Source: Lachnospiraceae bacterium
Lineage (GTDB): Bacteria > Bacillota > Clostridia > Lachnospirales > Lachnospiraceae
NCBI GenBank assembly: GCA_024403415.1
Contig: JAKSRY010000001.1
Location: forward strand, 1 to 64,000
DNA: 64,000 nucleotides
Direction of reading: 5' to 3'
The notes under the pieces were generated by a model, which ran no database searches, had not been told where the DNA came from, and worked only from the letters and a program-made list of their open reading frames with translations. A program made the translations under genes and the position numbers. Shown piece by piece: positions 41,172-51,377 of this stretch (positions are counted from its first letter, which is position 1; every line of letters begins with the position of its first letter).

Positions 41172-42191
41172 TCACCTGTAGTAAATCTTAATCGCAAGTC
41201 TAAGGAGCGAAAGATTAAAGAAACTTGGCTTTTTCAAAGCTCTGTACAACAGTTTATTTGACTTTGAGCCAATCTCCACTTCCGTATTATTGATCAGCTC
41301 CTCGTTTTCGTTATATATCTTAAGAATATTCTTTCGATATCCGGAAGGATTTCCTCTTGCCTCATTCTTAACCGCAAGCAGGAGTAAAAATATATGCTCC
41401 TTATCAAGCCTGTTCTTTATGAATTCAAGTTTTTCGCCCTCGAACTTATCCTCGAGTGCTCTTCCAGTCATCTCGACAGCCTTCTCCATGCTTGAATAAG
41501 CTGTCTTGTCATAAGCATGAACCATTGATTCTTCAACATAGAGATAGTGATAATATGCCTTTCTGTCAAGAATGGCAAGGCTTTCACAATCCATCAGCGC
41601 CGGAACCATTACCGACATATCCTCTGCCATCTTCAGGGATTCATCGGCATACTGCATATTGTTTTCTATAAGTTTTCTTGAAATCAGCTTTACGCATCTT
41701 GAAAAGGTGATATATCTTGTTTCATTTCCAAGGAGCCTTGGAATTATATTCTCTTCAATATCAGCCTTGTCATACTTTCCTGCTTTAATGCCCTGGCTTA
41801 CATATTCCGACTGGAGCCCGTCGCCCTTCATACGCTCAATGTATGCATCTGCAACCAGGATTTCCTTGTCCGAACTTCCTGCGACCTTCATGAACTCTTC
41901 TATCATGTTTGTATCAATCCAGTCATCTGAATCCACAAAGCACAGTCTGTCACCGGTTGATTCCTTAACGCCTGCTTTCCAGGCTGAAACAAGTCCTCCA
42001 TTTGGTTTATGCACAACTTTAATACGTGAGTCCTTAAGTGCATATTCATCACACATCTGACCGCTTCTGTCTTTTGCACCGTCATCAACGAGAACTATTT
42101 CTATATCTTTGAAGGTCTGATTAATAAGACAGTCAACACACTTATCAAGGTATGCCTCTGCATTATATACAGGTACAATAATACTAATCAT
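41172..42191 (-). CDS. Glycosyltransferase family 2
   Basis: 339 residues. ISIIVPVYNAEAYLDKCVDC at the start, LVDDGAKDRSG (an Ala replaces the usual Ser-Thr of DDGSTD), and the metal-binding CFVDSDDWID near residue 92. The C-terminal half is helical. It overlaps the hexapeptide acyltransferase gene upstream by 4 bp. Donor and acceptor sugars cannot be read from sequence. Confidence 0.92.
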   Translation of the reverse strand: MISIIVPVYNAEAYLDKCVDCLINQTFKDIEIVLVDDGAKDRSGQMCDEYALKDSRIKVVHKPNGGLVSAWKAGVKESTGDRLCFVDSDDWIDTNMIEEFMKVAGSSDKEILVADAYIERMKGDGLQSEYVSQGIKAGKYDKADIEENIIPRLLGNETRYITFSRCVKLISRKLIENNMQYADESLKMAEDMSVMVPALMDCESLAILDRKAYYHYLYVEESMVHAYDKTAYSSMEKAVEMTGRALEDKFEGEKLEFIKNRLDKEHIFLLLLAVKNEARGNPSGYRKNILKIYNENEELINNTEVEIGSKSNKLLYRALKKPSFFNLSLLRLAIKIYYR

Positions 42192-42775
42192 ACGCTAAAA
42201 TCTTCTCTCTTAATAATAGGCCTGTATACAGCCTCACCTTTTTCATAATAGATTGTATTTGCCGGAATATCCTTTCGTACTGTAGACCCTGCGGCAACAA
42301 TGGCATTATCACCTATATGAACGCCTTTCAGTATTGTACAGTTGGCACCAACCCATACACCGTTTCCGATTACAATTTCTTCTCCGGGGAATTCTTCATA
42401 TCCTTCCGGAGAATCTCCTTTGGCAAGTGAACCGGTAACATCATTGATATTATGGTCATGGTCTATCATTACAAAATTGTTTGCAAATCTGCAGTTATCC
42501 CCGATGGTAATCTTCTTTACGCAGGTAATACACACATTTGCGTTAAACATGGTATGCTCTCCGATGGTCATCACACCATTTCCCCTGCAGCTGAGATACA
42601 GACCTCCATTGTAGTTCTGCAGTCTCTTCTTCAATATCATCTTTGCATTCTTGGAAATGCTGATATGAGCCTTGTACATAGCCTGTGGGAACTCAATCTC
42701 AAGACGTTTTCCATATCTTATTTTCCATCCGATTGTTTTGATTGCACATCCGAGTGCATGAAGTTTAACTCCCAT
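42188..42775 (-). CDS. Hexapeptide-repeat (LbH) acyltransferase
   Basis: 195 residues. A left-handed beta-helix is shown by hexad repeats (VMTIGEHTMFNANVCIT, KITIGDNCRFANN, IVIGNGVWVGANCTILKGVH), with a probable catalytic His in MIDHDHNIND. It resembles WcaF/Wzx-locus O-acetyltransferases that transfer acetyl from acetyl-CoA to a sugar. Its end overlaps the next GT2 gene by 4 bp. Confidence 0.88.
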   Translation of the reverse strand: MGVKLHALGCAIKTIGWKIRYGKRLEIEFPQAMYKAHISISKNAKMILKKRLQNYNGGLYLSCRGNGVMTIGEHTMFNANVCITCVKKITIGDNCRFANNFVMIDHDHNINDVTGSLAKGDSPEGYEEFPGEEIVIGNGVWVGANCTILKGVHIGDNAIVAAGSTVRKDIPANTIYYEKGEAVYRPIIKREDFSV

Positions 42776-42832
42776 ATATTACCTCAGTATTTTCGTCACT
42801 ATACGCATTTCTTCACTTTTCTGACGAACTTC

Positions 42833-43972
42833 TTACTTTTTTGATATGACTTTTGAATAAACTGCCTTCAGCTTTTCTAAATGTTTTTCGAAACTGTAAT
42901 TCTTAATCACAAACTCGCGCGCCTGCTGCCCGATTCTTCTTCTCAACTCCTCGTCATTAAGAAGCTTGCTAAGGCATTCGGCCATTGCTTTTGTATTTCC
43001 CGGCTCAAAAATAAAACCGGTTTCACCATGACTGATAAGCTTTGGAATACCGCCTACATTGGTTGTGATAACCAAAAGACCATATGCCATTGCTTCAAGC
43101 ACAGACATCGGCATTCCTTCATTGTAAGACGGGAAAAGAAAAATGCCGCTGTCACGCAATAACTTTTCCTTATCGCTGCCTCTTACCCATCCGGGGAATT
43201 CAAAAGAGGATTTAAGTCCAAACTCTTCTATCTTTAAGCTTACAGGAGCAGTATCTCCGTTTCCTCCAAGTACGACCGTCAGCTTATTGTCTTCACCGCC
43301 GGCTGACAGACCATTATCTTCAGCATCAACTGACGTCCTGTTTTCTTTATCCTCAGGATTCCTGTCTTCCGACAGGGTATCCTCCGTCCTTCTGATAATA
43401 TCAGGGATGTCATAACAGCCTTTTCGCTGTCCTATTTCACCAAGGAACAGTATTTTCTTACCGTTTCCTTCAGATTCACCTTCCGGAATAATGCAGTAGT
43501 TCTCGACAATATCAATCCTGTCTTTTGGAACAATTTCCGATATCTTTTCCTTCCACTCATCAGAGAGTACAACTATTCTCCGGCATTTTCCGTATATTTT
43601 TCGAATAAGCTTCTTTTTAGAATTCGAAGCCTGCGGATAGAAGTTTTCAAATTCGGCACCATGAATATGATTTACTATCGGAATATTTCTCTTATAAGCC
43701 ATATTTATAAAAGGCATTTTCCTATAGAAGCTCGGACCAAAAGATGAATGTATATGCACAAGGTCATAATCCGAAGCTTTAAGCGCCTTCCTGAATTTAC
43801 GATATGCTTTAAGGGCTATCTTCAGTTTGTCGAATTTGCTGCCGTTAACATACGATTCCACATATGTTATTTCATATTCATCACCGATACCGTATTCCCT
43901 GTATCCGTTTACTACAGAAGCTATGCCTCCCATAACCATTCGGTCAGGGACAACCATTAAAATCTTCGTCAC
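42833..43972 (-). CDS. Glycosyltransferase family 4
   Basis: 379 residues of the GT-B fold. N-terminal GGIASVVNGYREYG; C-terminal donor site FLFPSYNEGMPMSVLEAMAYG (E-x7-E) near residue 275. An unusual acidic insert of about 35 residues (SEDRNPEDKENRTSVDAEDN and on) sits between DIIRRTE and LTVVLGG. Its start overlaps the stop of the WbaP-like gene by 4 bp, so it may add the second sugar of the repeat unit. Confidence 0.92.
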   Translation of the reverse strand: MTKILMVVPDRMVMGGIASVVNGYREYGIGDEYEITYVESYVNGSKFDKLKIALKAYRKFRKALKASDYDLVHIHSSFGPSFYRKMPFINMAYKRNIPIVNHIHGAEFENFYPQASNSKKKLIRKIYGKCRRIVVLSDEWKEKISEIVPKDRIDIVENYCIIPEGESEGNGKKILFLGEIGQRKGCYDIPDIIRRTEDTLSEDRNPEDKENRTSVDAEDNGLSAGGEDNKLTVVLGGNGDTAPVSLKIEEFGLKSSFEFPGWVRGSDKEKLLRDSGIFLFPSYNEGMPMSVLEAMAYGLLVITTNVGGIPKLISHGETGFIFEPGNTKAMAECLSKLLNDEELRRRIGQQAREFVIKNYSFEKHLEKLKAVYSKVISKK

Positions 43973-45339
43973 TTTGAACCCTTTCCCATAAATACAACCT
44001 TAATTGTTTTAAGAAGAATCTTCAGGTCAAGTCCCAAAGACCAGTTGTCAATATACTGAAGGTCAAGCTTAACAACCTCATCAAAATTCTCTATATCCGA
44101 ACGTCCGCTTACCTGCCACAAGCCTGTAAGTCCCGGTGTCATCGAAAGTCTTCTTCTGTAGTACTGATTATATTTTTCAAACTCATCCACTGTCGGCGGA
44201 CGGGTTCCGATAAGGCTCATGTCACCCTTAAGAATATTGAAGAACTGCGGAAGCTCATCAATACTTGTTTTACGAAGGAATTTACCAACCTTGGTAATTC
44301 TCGGATCGTTATCCATCTTGAACATCAGTCCCTCTACCTGATTCTGACTTTCAAGCTCCTTCTTTCGCTCTTCCGCGTCTATATACATGGATCTGAATTT
44401 CCAGATCTTAAATCTTCTTCCGTTTCTTCCGATTCGAACCTGCTTAAAGAATACAGGTCCCTTTGAATTAATCTTAATTGCAAGTGCAACAAACGGCAGA
44501 AAAACAATTGTAATATTGCATCCGATGAGTGCTCCGAAAATATCAAATACTCTCTTTAGCAGTAGTCTCTTATAGCTTGCATGAAAATGCGAATAATTCA
44601 AAACCGTGTAGTCTGCAAAGGAATCTGCATGTGATCTGTTTGAATCAAGCCCCGGAATTTCCACACAGTAGTTGCAGACAACTCCCATGTCGTCAAAGAA
44701 TTTCAAGATGTCAAAGACTATATTTTTGTCAGCATCGGCTGCATAAATAAATACTTCGTCGACTGCCATCTGCATAGCCTTTTCCTTAAAGTCGTCAGGC
44801 ATTTCTTCAAGAAGAACCGTCTCAAGCATCTGATAACTCATATCAAGTCTTGCTTTAAGTCGTTCCTCAACCTCGTCCTTAAGAGCTTTTTCCGTAATCA
44901 CAAGCACCTTAACCTTAACAAGATCTGAATTGTAGTACTTCTTCATAACCTGCTTAAACAGCATATGGAACAGGAATGCCAGCACCACATCAAGTGCTAC
45001 GAAATACATCATCACCCATCTTGAAACGATATCTGACCATTTAAGGAAAAACATAAGCGTCTGTGTCACTACTATCATAAAGATATTCATCTTGATGATT
45101 TTCCAAAGCTCACTTATCGGTCTTCTTTTCATCGTATCGTTATGCCAGGGCACCACGAAAGTGTATACTGTTGCGGACAGAATCATAAGGATACAAACCA
45201 TAAAGTATATATTTGTATCTCTGATATCATTGTTGGAGAAGAATCTGATAAAGGTCGCCAGTCCAAAAGACAGAACCACCGTAATGATATCTATAATCCA
45301 GAGTCCATATGTAATTATGACTTTATTTCTGTTATTCAT
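43969..45339 (-). CDS. Undecaprenyl-phosphate sugar phosphotransferase (WbaP/WcaJ-like)
   Basis: 456 residues. Four N-terminal membrane helices, a CoA-binding-like middle domain, a fifth hydrophobic re-entrant helix (FGALIGCNITIVFLPFVALA near 270) and the catalytic domain: KIWKFRSM, DELPQFFNIL, GDMSLIGTRPP and LSMTPGLTGLWQVSGRS. It starts the repeat unit by moving a sugar-1-phosphate onto undecaprenyl phosphate. The whole locus therefore makes a lipid-linked polysaccharide. Confidence 0.96.
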   Translation of the reverse strand: MNNRNKVIITYGLWIIDIITVVLSFGLATFIRFFSNNDIRDTNIYFMVCILMILSATVYTFVVPWHNDTMKRRPISELWKIIKMNIFMIVVTQTLMFFLKWSDIVSRWVMMYFVALDVVLAFLFHMLFKQVMKKYYNSDLVKVKVLVITEKALKDEVEERLKARLDMSYQMLETVLLEEMPDDFKEKAMQMAVDEVFIYAADADKNIVFDILKFFDDMGVVCNYCVEIPGLDSNRSHADSFADYTVLNYSHFHASYKRLLLKRVFDIFGALIGCNITIVFLPFVALAIKINSKGPVFFKQVRIGRNGRRFKIWKFRSMYIDAEERKKELESQNQVEGLMFKMDNDPRITKVGKFLRKTSIDELPQFFNILKGDMSLIGTRPPTVDEFEKYNQYYRRRLSMTPGLTGLWQVSGRSDIENFDEVVKLDLQYIDNWSLGLDLKILLKTIKVVFMGKGSK

Positions 45340-45365
45340 TCAAATACCATCCTGAGTCATTAACA

Positions 45366-47165
45366 TTAAACTTCTATATCTGCTATAGTAATCTTTCCAT
45401 TTTCAACCTTGTACTTCACATCACAGTTGGCAATGGTATTAAGTCTGTGAGCGATAATAACCATTGTCTTCTTTCCATGGAAGGAATTAATTGCTTCCAT
45501 AACTGCTGCCTCAGTCTCATTATCAAGCGCTGAAGTAGCTTCATCGAATACCAGAATCTCAGGGTTGTTGTAAAGCGCTCTTGCAATACCGATTCTCTGT
45601 CTCTGGCCGCCTGACAATCTGACACCTCTGTCACCTATTGTTGTATCAAGGCCATCAGGAAGCGACTTGATAAACTCGTCAAGCTGTGCCTCTTTAAGCA
45701 CCTCCCAGATTCTGTCTTCGTCGACCTTATCTGCATCAATACCAAAAGCTATATTGTCCCTGATGCTTTCATCAATCAGATATATGCTCTGCGGAATATA
45801 ACCGATCTGTGCAAGCCATGATTCGTAATTCTTAAATATATTGGTTCCGTCACATGTAATTTCTCCCTCGTTGGCATGTAAAAGACCAAGAAGAATATCA
45901 ACGATTGTTGATTTACCTGCACCGGACGGGCCCATAATTCCAACCGACTGCCCCTTTTTGATTTCCATATGGGCGTCGGTAAATATCATCTGCTGGCTGT
46001 CCGGATAGTGGAAGGAAATATGATTGAGCTCAATCTTATCGTTAAGTTTGAGCGGAGCTTCCTGTCCTGCTGCCTTAAGTGCAGCCATTTCCTTGTCCAC
46101 CTTCATTCCGTCCTGAAGGTTCTCATATACAAAATCAAGACATGGTCTGTGATAAGCAACCTCTGTCATATAAGTGTTAATTCTGTTAACAGACGGCAGC
46201 ACTCTCATCGCTGCAACCGCAAAGGTTGAGAGAGTTGTGATCATCGCGCTTGTATTTCCATTGGTCGCAATATTAACTGCAACATATCCAAGAACTGCAA
46301 CGATAAATACCGTTTCAATCAGAAGTCGCGGAGAGTTATTAAGCACGGCATAGTTTCTTGCAAGCTTGGCTCCTTCAACTCCGGAATTGTAGTAGTTCCT
46401 GATGAAGAAGTCCTCACGGTTCAAAACCTTAACGTCCTTAAGTCCGTAGATAGCCTGAATTCTCCACTTTGCGATTCTTGACTGAGTCTTCATGTTATCA
46501 ACACCGATCTTATTAAGCCTTGGCTTGAAGAACTTTGAAATAATAAGTGTCATAATTCCGAATACCACAATCATAAATACCGTAAGCACGAAATCCTGAA
46601 GTAAAAGCACAAGGAAAATCAGGAATGATATTATCGCTTCACTTACAAGGTTCAGGATACCCATTACAAGAGCAAAGGTATTTGGTATATCCGAATCTGT
46701 AATACGGAAGGTTGTAGGAATATCTGCTCCGAGATAATCCTCGTAAGGTCTGTTAAGGAATTCCCTCATAACTCTGCTTATCATGAGATTTCTGCTCATC
46801 GCTATGAAATTCTGCTGCTTATATGTAGTAAATAAAATAAACAGATTCTTAACTATGTAAATGGTTATCAGCAGTCCGATAAGAACAATCGCGATATCTC
46901 CGCTTTTCGTAACGTCTATTCCGAAGAAATCCGCCATTTTTCCAAGGAAAGGTATCTCCTCTATATACTTTGCCAGAGTCTCCGGACTTAAAAGTGCGGT
47001 GACTACGGGGATAATGGCGCTGACACCCAGTGTTTCAAGTATTCCGACAAAGAATATCATTATCGAAAGACCAACCAGTGTTCTCTTCTGCTTCTTATCA
47101 AAAATATATGCAATTTCTTTTAGCAATGATGGCTTTTTATTTTGTTTATCCAATTTATTCTCCAA
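45366..47165 (-). CDS. ABC exporter, flippase-like (PglK/MsbA type)
   Basis: 599 residues: six membrane helices (residues about 30-310) fused to a nucleotide-binding domain with Walker A GPSGAGKST, signature LSGGQRQRIGIARAL, Walker B LVFDEATSALD and H-loop IAHRL. Full-length half-transporters inside polysaccharide loci usually flip lipid-linked oligosaccharides. No separate Wzx flippase is in the window, so this may fill that role. It lies 26 bp upstream of the WbaP-like gene. Confidence 0.93.
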   Translation of the reverse strand: MENKLDKQNKKPSLLKEIAYIFDKKQKRTLVGLSIMIFFVGILETLGVSAIIPVVTALLSPETLAKYIEEIPFLGKMADFFGIDVTKSGDIAIVLIGLLITIYIVKNLFILFTTYKQQNFIAMSRNLMISRVMREFLNRPYEDYLGADIPTTFRITDSDIPNTFALVMGILNLVSEAIISFLIFLVLLLQDFVLTVFMIVVFGIMTLIISKFFKPRLNKIGVDNMKTQSRIAKWRIQAIYGLKDVKVLNREDFFIRNYYNSGVEGAKLARNYAVLNNSPRLLIETVFIVAVLGYVAVNIATNGNTSAMITTLSTFAVAAMRVLPSVNRINTYMTEVAYHRPCLDFVYENLQDGMKVDKEMAALKAAGQEAPLKLNDKIELNHISFHYPDSQQMIFTDAHMEIKKGQSVGIMGPSGAGKSTIVDILLGLLHANEGEITCDGTNIFKNYESWLAQIGYIPQSIYLIDESIRDNIAFGIDADKVDEDRIWEVLKEAQLDEFIKSLPDGLDTTIGDRGVRLSGGQRQRIGIARALYNNPEILVFDEATSALDNETEAAVMEAINSFHGKKTMVIIAHRLNTIANCDVKYKVENGKITIADIEV

Positions 47166-47188
47166 CCAGTCTGTATATATCCGTATAT

Positions 47189-48145
47189 CTACCCTCTTCT
47201 TAAGACCTTCGCTCCGACTCTGTGAATAAAATGACTGAATTTATAACACTTGAGTCTCAGCTTACGCATAACCTTCTGACCTTTAGTATCTTTGGCCTTA
47301 ATAAGATGTCTGTATTTATCCTGATTCTCTCTGATATATTGAGGATAGGTATCATCGATTTCGACGCGGACAAATTTTGCTTCACGTCCAAACATATCCT
47401 GCCCGTCATCTATACGATCCACAGCTTCTTTAAGAAATGACTTGCTGTTGTATTCCTGATGTGCGGCAGATTTAACCTTTTCGGTAACTCTTTCCTTAAG
47501 ACTCATGACATTGTGACCGCCCATGTAGCCAAAATGCCATCCGCCGTCAGCAACTCGAACACCGTTTTCTTTATACTCAGGGAATCTTATATCCCAAAGA
47601 TTCAGGTTCTTTGCAAGCTCGTAGCTTAGCATTTTGGTTCCAAGCCACATCTTCTTCTCAACACCCTCAAATTCCCCTGAGCATGCCGGAAGACTTCCCG
47701 TTACTTCTTCCATATTGAGGTAACAGTAGAACATTCTCTGTGCCATGTGAAAAATCTTCTTACGGGCATCATCCTTGTTCTCTTTAATGAGAGCAGCGAC
47801 TTCAAGCACCTTTTCCGGCGTCGGAATCTCATCAAGGTCACTGAATATTATTACATCATCATCAGTACAGTCCTTAAGTCCGCGTTTAACCGCATTCTTT
47901 TGAAACTCATCTCTTGCATGAGTCTCACCGGGTGGTGTGTCATCGACAACAAGATAAATAATCTTATCCTCAAAGTCCTTAAAGAGCTCTCTGTTCTCCT
48001 TGAAGTTAAGAGGCTTTTTAAGTCCTGAGAAGGTTTCTGTTGATTCGCTTATAACGAACTTATCCACGACATCCTTGAGGACGTTCATTCGTATAAGCAG
48101 AATATCTATTTCATTAAAAAATTGAAAACAATCGTATATCATCAT
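47189..48145 (-). CDS. Glycosyltransferase family 17
   Basis: 318 residues. The opening IYDCFQFFNEIDILLIRMNV, then ISESTETFSG, and the DxD-like VIIFSDLDEIPTPE near residue 100 are characteristic of GT17 (beta-1,4-N-acetylglucosaminyltransferase fold). A basic C-terminus (about 265-318) may hold the membrane. It sits 23 bp upstream of the ABC exporter. Confidence 0.88.
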   Translation of the reverse strand: MMIYDCFQFFNEIDILLIRMNVLKDVVDKFVISESTETFSGLKKPLNFKENRELFKDFEDKIIYLVVDDTPPGETHARDEFQKNAVKRGLKDCTDDDVIIFSDLDEIPTPEKVLEVAALIKENKDDARKKIFHMAQRMFYCYLNMEEVTGSLPACSGEFEGVEKKMWLGTKMLSYELAKNLNLWDIRFPEYKENGVRVADGGWHFGYMGGHNVMSLKERVTEKVKSAAHQEYNSKSFLKEAVDRIDDGQDMFGREAKFVRVEIDDTYPQYIRENQDKYRHLIKAKDTKGQKVMRKLRLKCYKFSHFIHRVGAKVLRRG

Positions 48146-48210
48146 CTTTCCTTTTCACAGAATTTTGACATCTGCCAGTCACACATCAAGCATACATTGT
48201 ATTATATGTT

Positions 48211-48996
48211 TCAGTTCTGCTTCTTCTTAAAAATACGCTTCAGTTTCCTGAGTGCCCTGAAATGAAAATGTTCAAGTTTGCAGATCAGCTTGGTCTCCTG
48301 AAAGTTTGGATAGTCCTTATTTGTTCCATACCATTTATGGAAAGCAAATGGTGTGATTCCCTCGACCTCCGGAACCATATTCTCATGCGAATAATATTTT
48401 GCGACCTCCAGCGGTGCGATGCTCATTCCCGCTTCTTCAAACAGATGTCTGTATTTGCAGCAGATAAGAACATCCTCGTTATACCAGACAATACCATCCT
48501 GAAGAACTCCCTCCCATGGTATGTTTGCTTCAAGCGGATAATCCATAAGCTTCTTTGATCTGATTCCGGCACTGTTTCCAACTCTGCAAAGATTGTTATC
48601 TTTATCCCTGTAGGAAATAAGATCATCTTCTTTAGGAATCGGCCACGGTGATCCTATGTAATCATAATCAAGAAATTCATCCTGCCACTTTTCGGGATGT
48701 ACAACGAATCCGTCGGCATGCACTATCAGCGCAAACTCAGTATCGATATGACTTCCGAGTTCATAAAACATCTTGTAATTAAAATCATCTATATTTGTTA
48801 ACTTTGTTGTCTTACTGAACTTAATTTTTCTTGTCATGAACCGGGGACGACGATGTGTTATAAGCTTAACCGCGCCAAAGTCGATGTCCTTCATGCTGTA
48901 TTTCAAAGCCTTAATGGTCGCCTGAATATTAACACTGGTCATAGCAACAAGAGTTACATTTTTAAGTTGTAATTTTCCGTCTTTATATTCTGCCAT
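48211..48996 (-). CDS. DUF5672 family protein, probable glycosyltransferase
   Basis: 261 residues. ALIVHADGFVVHPEKWQDEF then YDYIGSPWP are the hallmark of DUF5672, a family found in glycan loci of bacteria and assumed to transfer sugars. VGNSAGIRSKKLMDYP and EDVLICCKYR also fit the family. The ADG motif may replace DxD at the metal site. The C-terminal tail is basic (RALRKLKRIFKKKQ). Activity is not established. Confidence 0.82.
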   Translation of the reverse strand: MAEYKDGKLQLKNVTLVAMTSVNIQATIKALKYSMKDIDFGAVKLITHRRPRFMTRKIKFSKTTKLTNIDDFNYKMFYELGSHIDTEFALIVHADGFVVHPEKWQDEFLDYDYIGSPWPIPKEDDLISYRDKDNNLCRVGNSAGIRSKKLMDYPLEANIPWEGVLQDGIVWYNEDVLICCKYRHLFEEAGMSIAPLEVAKYYSHENMVPEVEGITPFAFHKWYGTNKDYPNFQETKLICKLEHFHFRALRKLKRIFKKKQN

Positions 48997-49225
48997 TCAG
49001 TATCTCCCATATTGACTGCGTTTTGGCTGCCATTTTGACAACCGTTTTTGCATTAACAGAAAGAATATATATTTATCATTCAGCCGCACTCTCAAATGGG
49101 CATAATTAAACAATTTATTTTAGCAAAAAAAGTGGGAATTTTCAAGAGTTACGCAAGTCGGGCATCTGCTGTCGAATGACTGCCGAACAAGTGAAAGATA
49201 ACTGTAAAACCGATATATCTACAGT

Positions 49226-49266
49226 AAAAGAAAAACTAATAGCCACATGTATTACATATGGCTATT
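49226..49266 (-). terminator. Terminator overlapping a GT2 stop codon
   Basis: Arms AATAGCCA-ATGT (49238-49250) and ACAT-TGGCTATT (49254-49266), one mismatch, then TTTTTCTTTT on the minus strand. The GT2 stop (49262-49264) lies inside the stem. It splits the locus into at least two transcripts. Confidence 0.8.
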
Positions 49267-50266
49267 TACTTCTGATTTTCAATATTGTTTTTTCATACAG
49301 ATTGTTGACATGATAATAAAGTCCCGGGCTGAAAAGGAACATTTTCATACGCTTACGGTCTCCGGCCTTAACAAACTCCCTGTCGAATATGTCACGCACC
49401 TGCTTTTTGTCTTTTCGAACTATGCCTGCAAGTTTTTTTGCAGCATCCTTCATCTTTCTTTTACGAAAATCTATGTAGTAGAACCCAAGCCTTCTGTACA
49501 CATGATATTCGTCCTTTTGAGCTTCTGCTTCGAGTCCTTTAACCCTGAAATAGTCAATCTGCTCGAAAAGGAAGGGAATTTCATCATTCAGACGTCTGTC
49601 GGCAAGCTTCCGGAAGGAATTCATAATGCTTCCTTCTCTTGCGACCTGATAATTATATAAAGGTATATCTATAAAAACGCATCCTTTACAATTGGCAAGT
49701 GCCTCTGTCGTATATAAGATGTCCTCGGAATCATGTCCGACCGTAAACTTTATATTCTCAACAAGTTCCCTTGCATAAAATTTGCTCCACACGGAATTAA
49801 AAATATGAAAATCCCTGTTGTCACAGATATAGGCATCAAGCGCTTCCTCTTTTGACAGGAGTATTTCCTTGCCGCTGAAATTATATTTTTCTGCACCCGG
49901 GCCCATCTGCGAATAGCTGCAGATAACCAGATCTACAGGATTGTTTATCATTGCCCTATGCATACGTTCATACATATCCGGCTCTATATAATCGTCAGGA
50001 TCTACATAACCTATATATTTGCCCGTAGCCTCTTTGAGTCCTGCATTTCTGGCTGTTGATACGCCACCGTTTTTCTTATGAATAACCTTGATTCTGCTGT
50101 CTTTTGTGACATACTCGTCACAAATCTGTGGAGTGCCGTCAGTAGACCCGTCATCAACAATGATAATCTGGAGCTCTGTATAGGTCTGCGCAAGAATGCT
50201 GTCCAGACAGCGCGCTATGTAGTTTTCAATATTGTACGCAGGTACAATAATACTTATTAAATCCAT
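49262..50266 (-). CDS. Glycosyltransferase family 2
   Basis: 334 residues. ISIIVPAYNIENYIARCLDS, VDDGSTDGTPQICDEY, VSTARNAGLKEATG and the metal-binding YVDPDDYI near residue 93 give a standard GT-A family 2 enzyme. It is closer to the CpsO/EpsJ type than the two GT2 genes at 40-42 kb. The stop is buried in a terminator. Sugar specificity is unknown. Confidence 0.93.
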   Translation of the reverse strand: MDLISIIVPAYNIENYIARCLDSILAQTYTELQIIIVDDGSTDGTPQICDEYVTKDSRIKVIHKKNGGVSTARNAGLKEATGKYIGYVDPDDYIEPDMYERMHRAMINNPVDLVICSYSQMGPGAEKYNFSGKEILLSKEEALDAYICDNRDFHIFNSVWSKFYARELVENIKFTVGHDSEDILYTTEALANCKGCVFIDIPLYNYQVAREGSIMNSFRKLADRRLNDEIPFLFEQIDYFRVKGLEAEAQKDEYHVYRRLGFYYIDFRKRKMKDAAKKLAGIVRKDKKQVRDIFDREFVKAGDRKRMKMFLFSPGLYYHVNNLYEKTILKIRSK

Positions 50267-50369
50267 ATAACATGTTCCTTATATCCACGCAGCGATTCGC
50301 ACCAACCACATAAATAAATCAATCCGTATCTGCTGCTTGGATAAAATATGTGTTGTCACAGAAATATTA

Positions 50370-51290
50370 TTACAACACGATCATATAGTCCGTATATATA
50401 TCTTTCTGCTCAATATGATTCGCCCACTTCGAAGGTGCGATAACCTTCTTTTCGGGATTACGGTTAAGGTAAGCAGCCCACCAGCTAAAGCTTGAATTGG
50501 CGATAATATTGTGAGCGCACTTGCTCATAAGACACATATCAATGTATCCGTTATCTTCTGTAGTTCCCGTTACATTGAACATCCTGAAGCCTTCGGAAAC
50601 ATACTTTTCCATCCACTTTGAAGTCCATTCGGCATCATTGCTGAAGCACAAAAATACAGGTTCACCTTCAAAAAGCGTGCCGGCATTTTCCTTATAGTAT
50701 CTGACGGCATTGTCATAATATTCTTCTGTACAGATATTACCGTAATTTGCTTCATTCAGAAGATAATCACCTCTTCTTATATGAATTCCAACGGCGTTTT
50801 TCATGACATTTTCGAAGGAGCCAAACGCCTCATAAGATTCACCAAGTGACTGTCTGAGTATTTCTTCACCTGCAGCTTTGACTTCGCTCTTAAATGAAAA
50901 CTCTCTGATAATCTCCTCTTTTATGTCACTAAAATATTTATCAGTCTGGAAATAACCGCATATGTACGAATTATCCTTCTTCAGTATTTCTGGATCAAAA
51001 TTAGGCGAAGCCTCATAATAAATATTTGCCTTAAAACCACAAAGCTTTCTGCGTACCTTACTAAAAAAAGATGGATTACTGTCGGTAATCCTGTAATAAT
51101 CCTCTTTGGAAGCTCTTGGATACTCTATTCCAAATGCACGCTCTAAATTAATTGGTCTTGCGTTATCACGATTCTCATATTCTGTGAAGTCTTCAATTTC
51201 TGTTTCAATTCCAATGGCCGTATATTTTAAGAAAAGAGCGTACTCAAACATTTGATTGCCTAATCCGCCAGTCATTCTAATAATATTCAT
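50370..51290 (-). CDS. GT11 alpha-1,2-fucosyltransferase-like enzyme
   Basis: 306 residues from ATG 51290 (AAGGA 9 bp upstream; alternative ATGs at 51299 and a longer frame to 51314). Family motifs are intact: MTGGLGNQMFEYALFL at the start, GIHIRRGDYLLNE near residue 165 (GDP-fucose binding), CFSNDAEW, and ANSSFSWWAAYLN near residue 270. It should transfer L-fucose, or another GDP-6-deoxyhexose, in alpha-1,2 linkage. One of three GT11 genes here. Confidence 0.92.
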   Translation of the reverse strand: MNIIRMTGGLGNQMFEYALFLKYTAIGIETEIEDFTEYENRDNARPINLERAFGIEYPRASKEDYYRITDSNPSFFSKVRRKLCGFKANIYYEASPNFDPEILKKDNSYICGYFQTDKYFSDIKEEIIREFSFKSEVKAAGEEILRQSLGESYEAFGSFENVMKNAVGIHIRRGDYLLNEANYGNICTEEYYDNAVRYYKENAGTLFEGEPVFLCFSNDAEWTSKWMEKYVSEGFRMFNVTGTTEDNGYIDMCLMSKCAHNIIANSSFSWWAAYLNRNPEKKVIAPSKWANHIEQKDIYTDYMIVL

Positions 51291-51377
51291 TATCTTCATT
51301 CCTTCATCAACCAATCCTCTATGTCTTCAATAAAGAATCAACATTAACATCCTGGTTTTTTGTTATTCACGTTAATA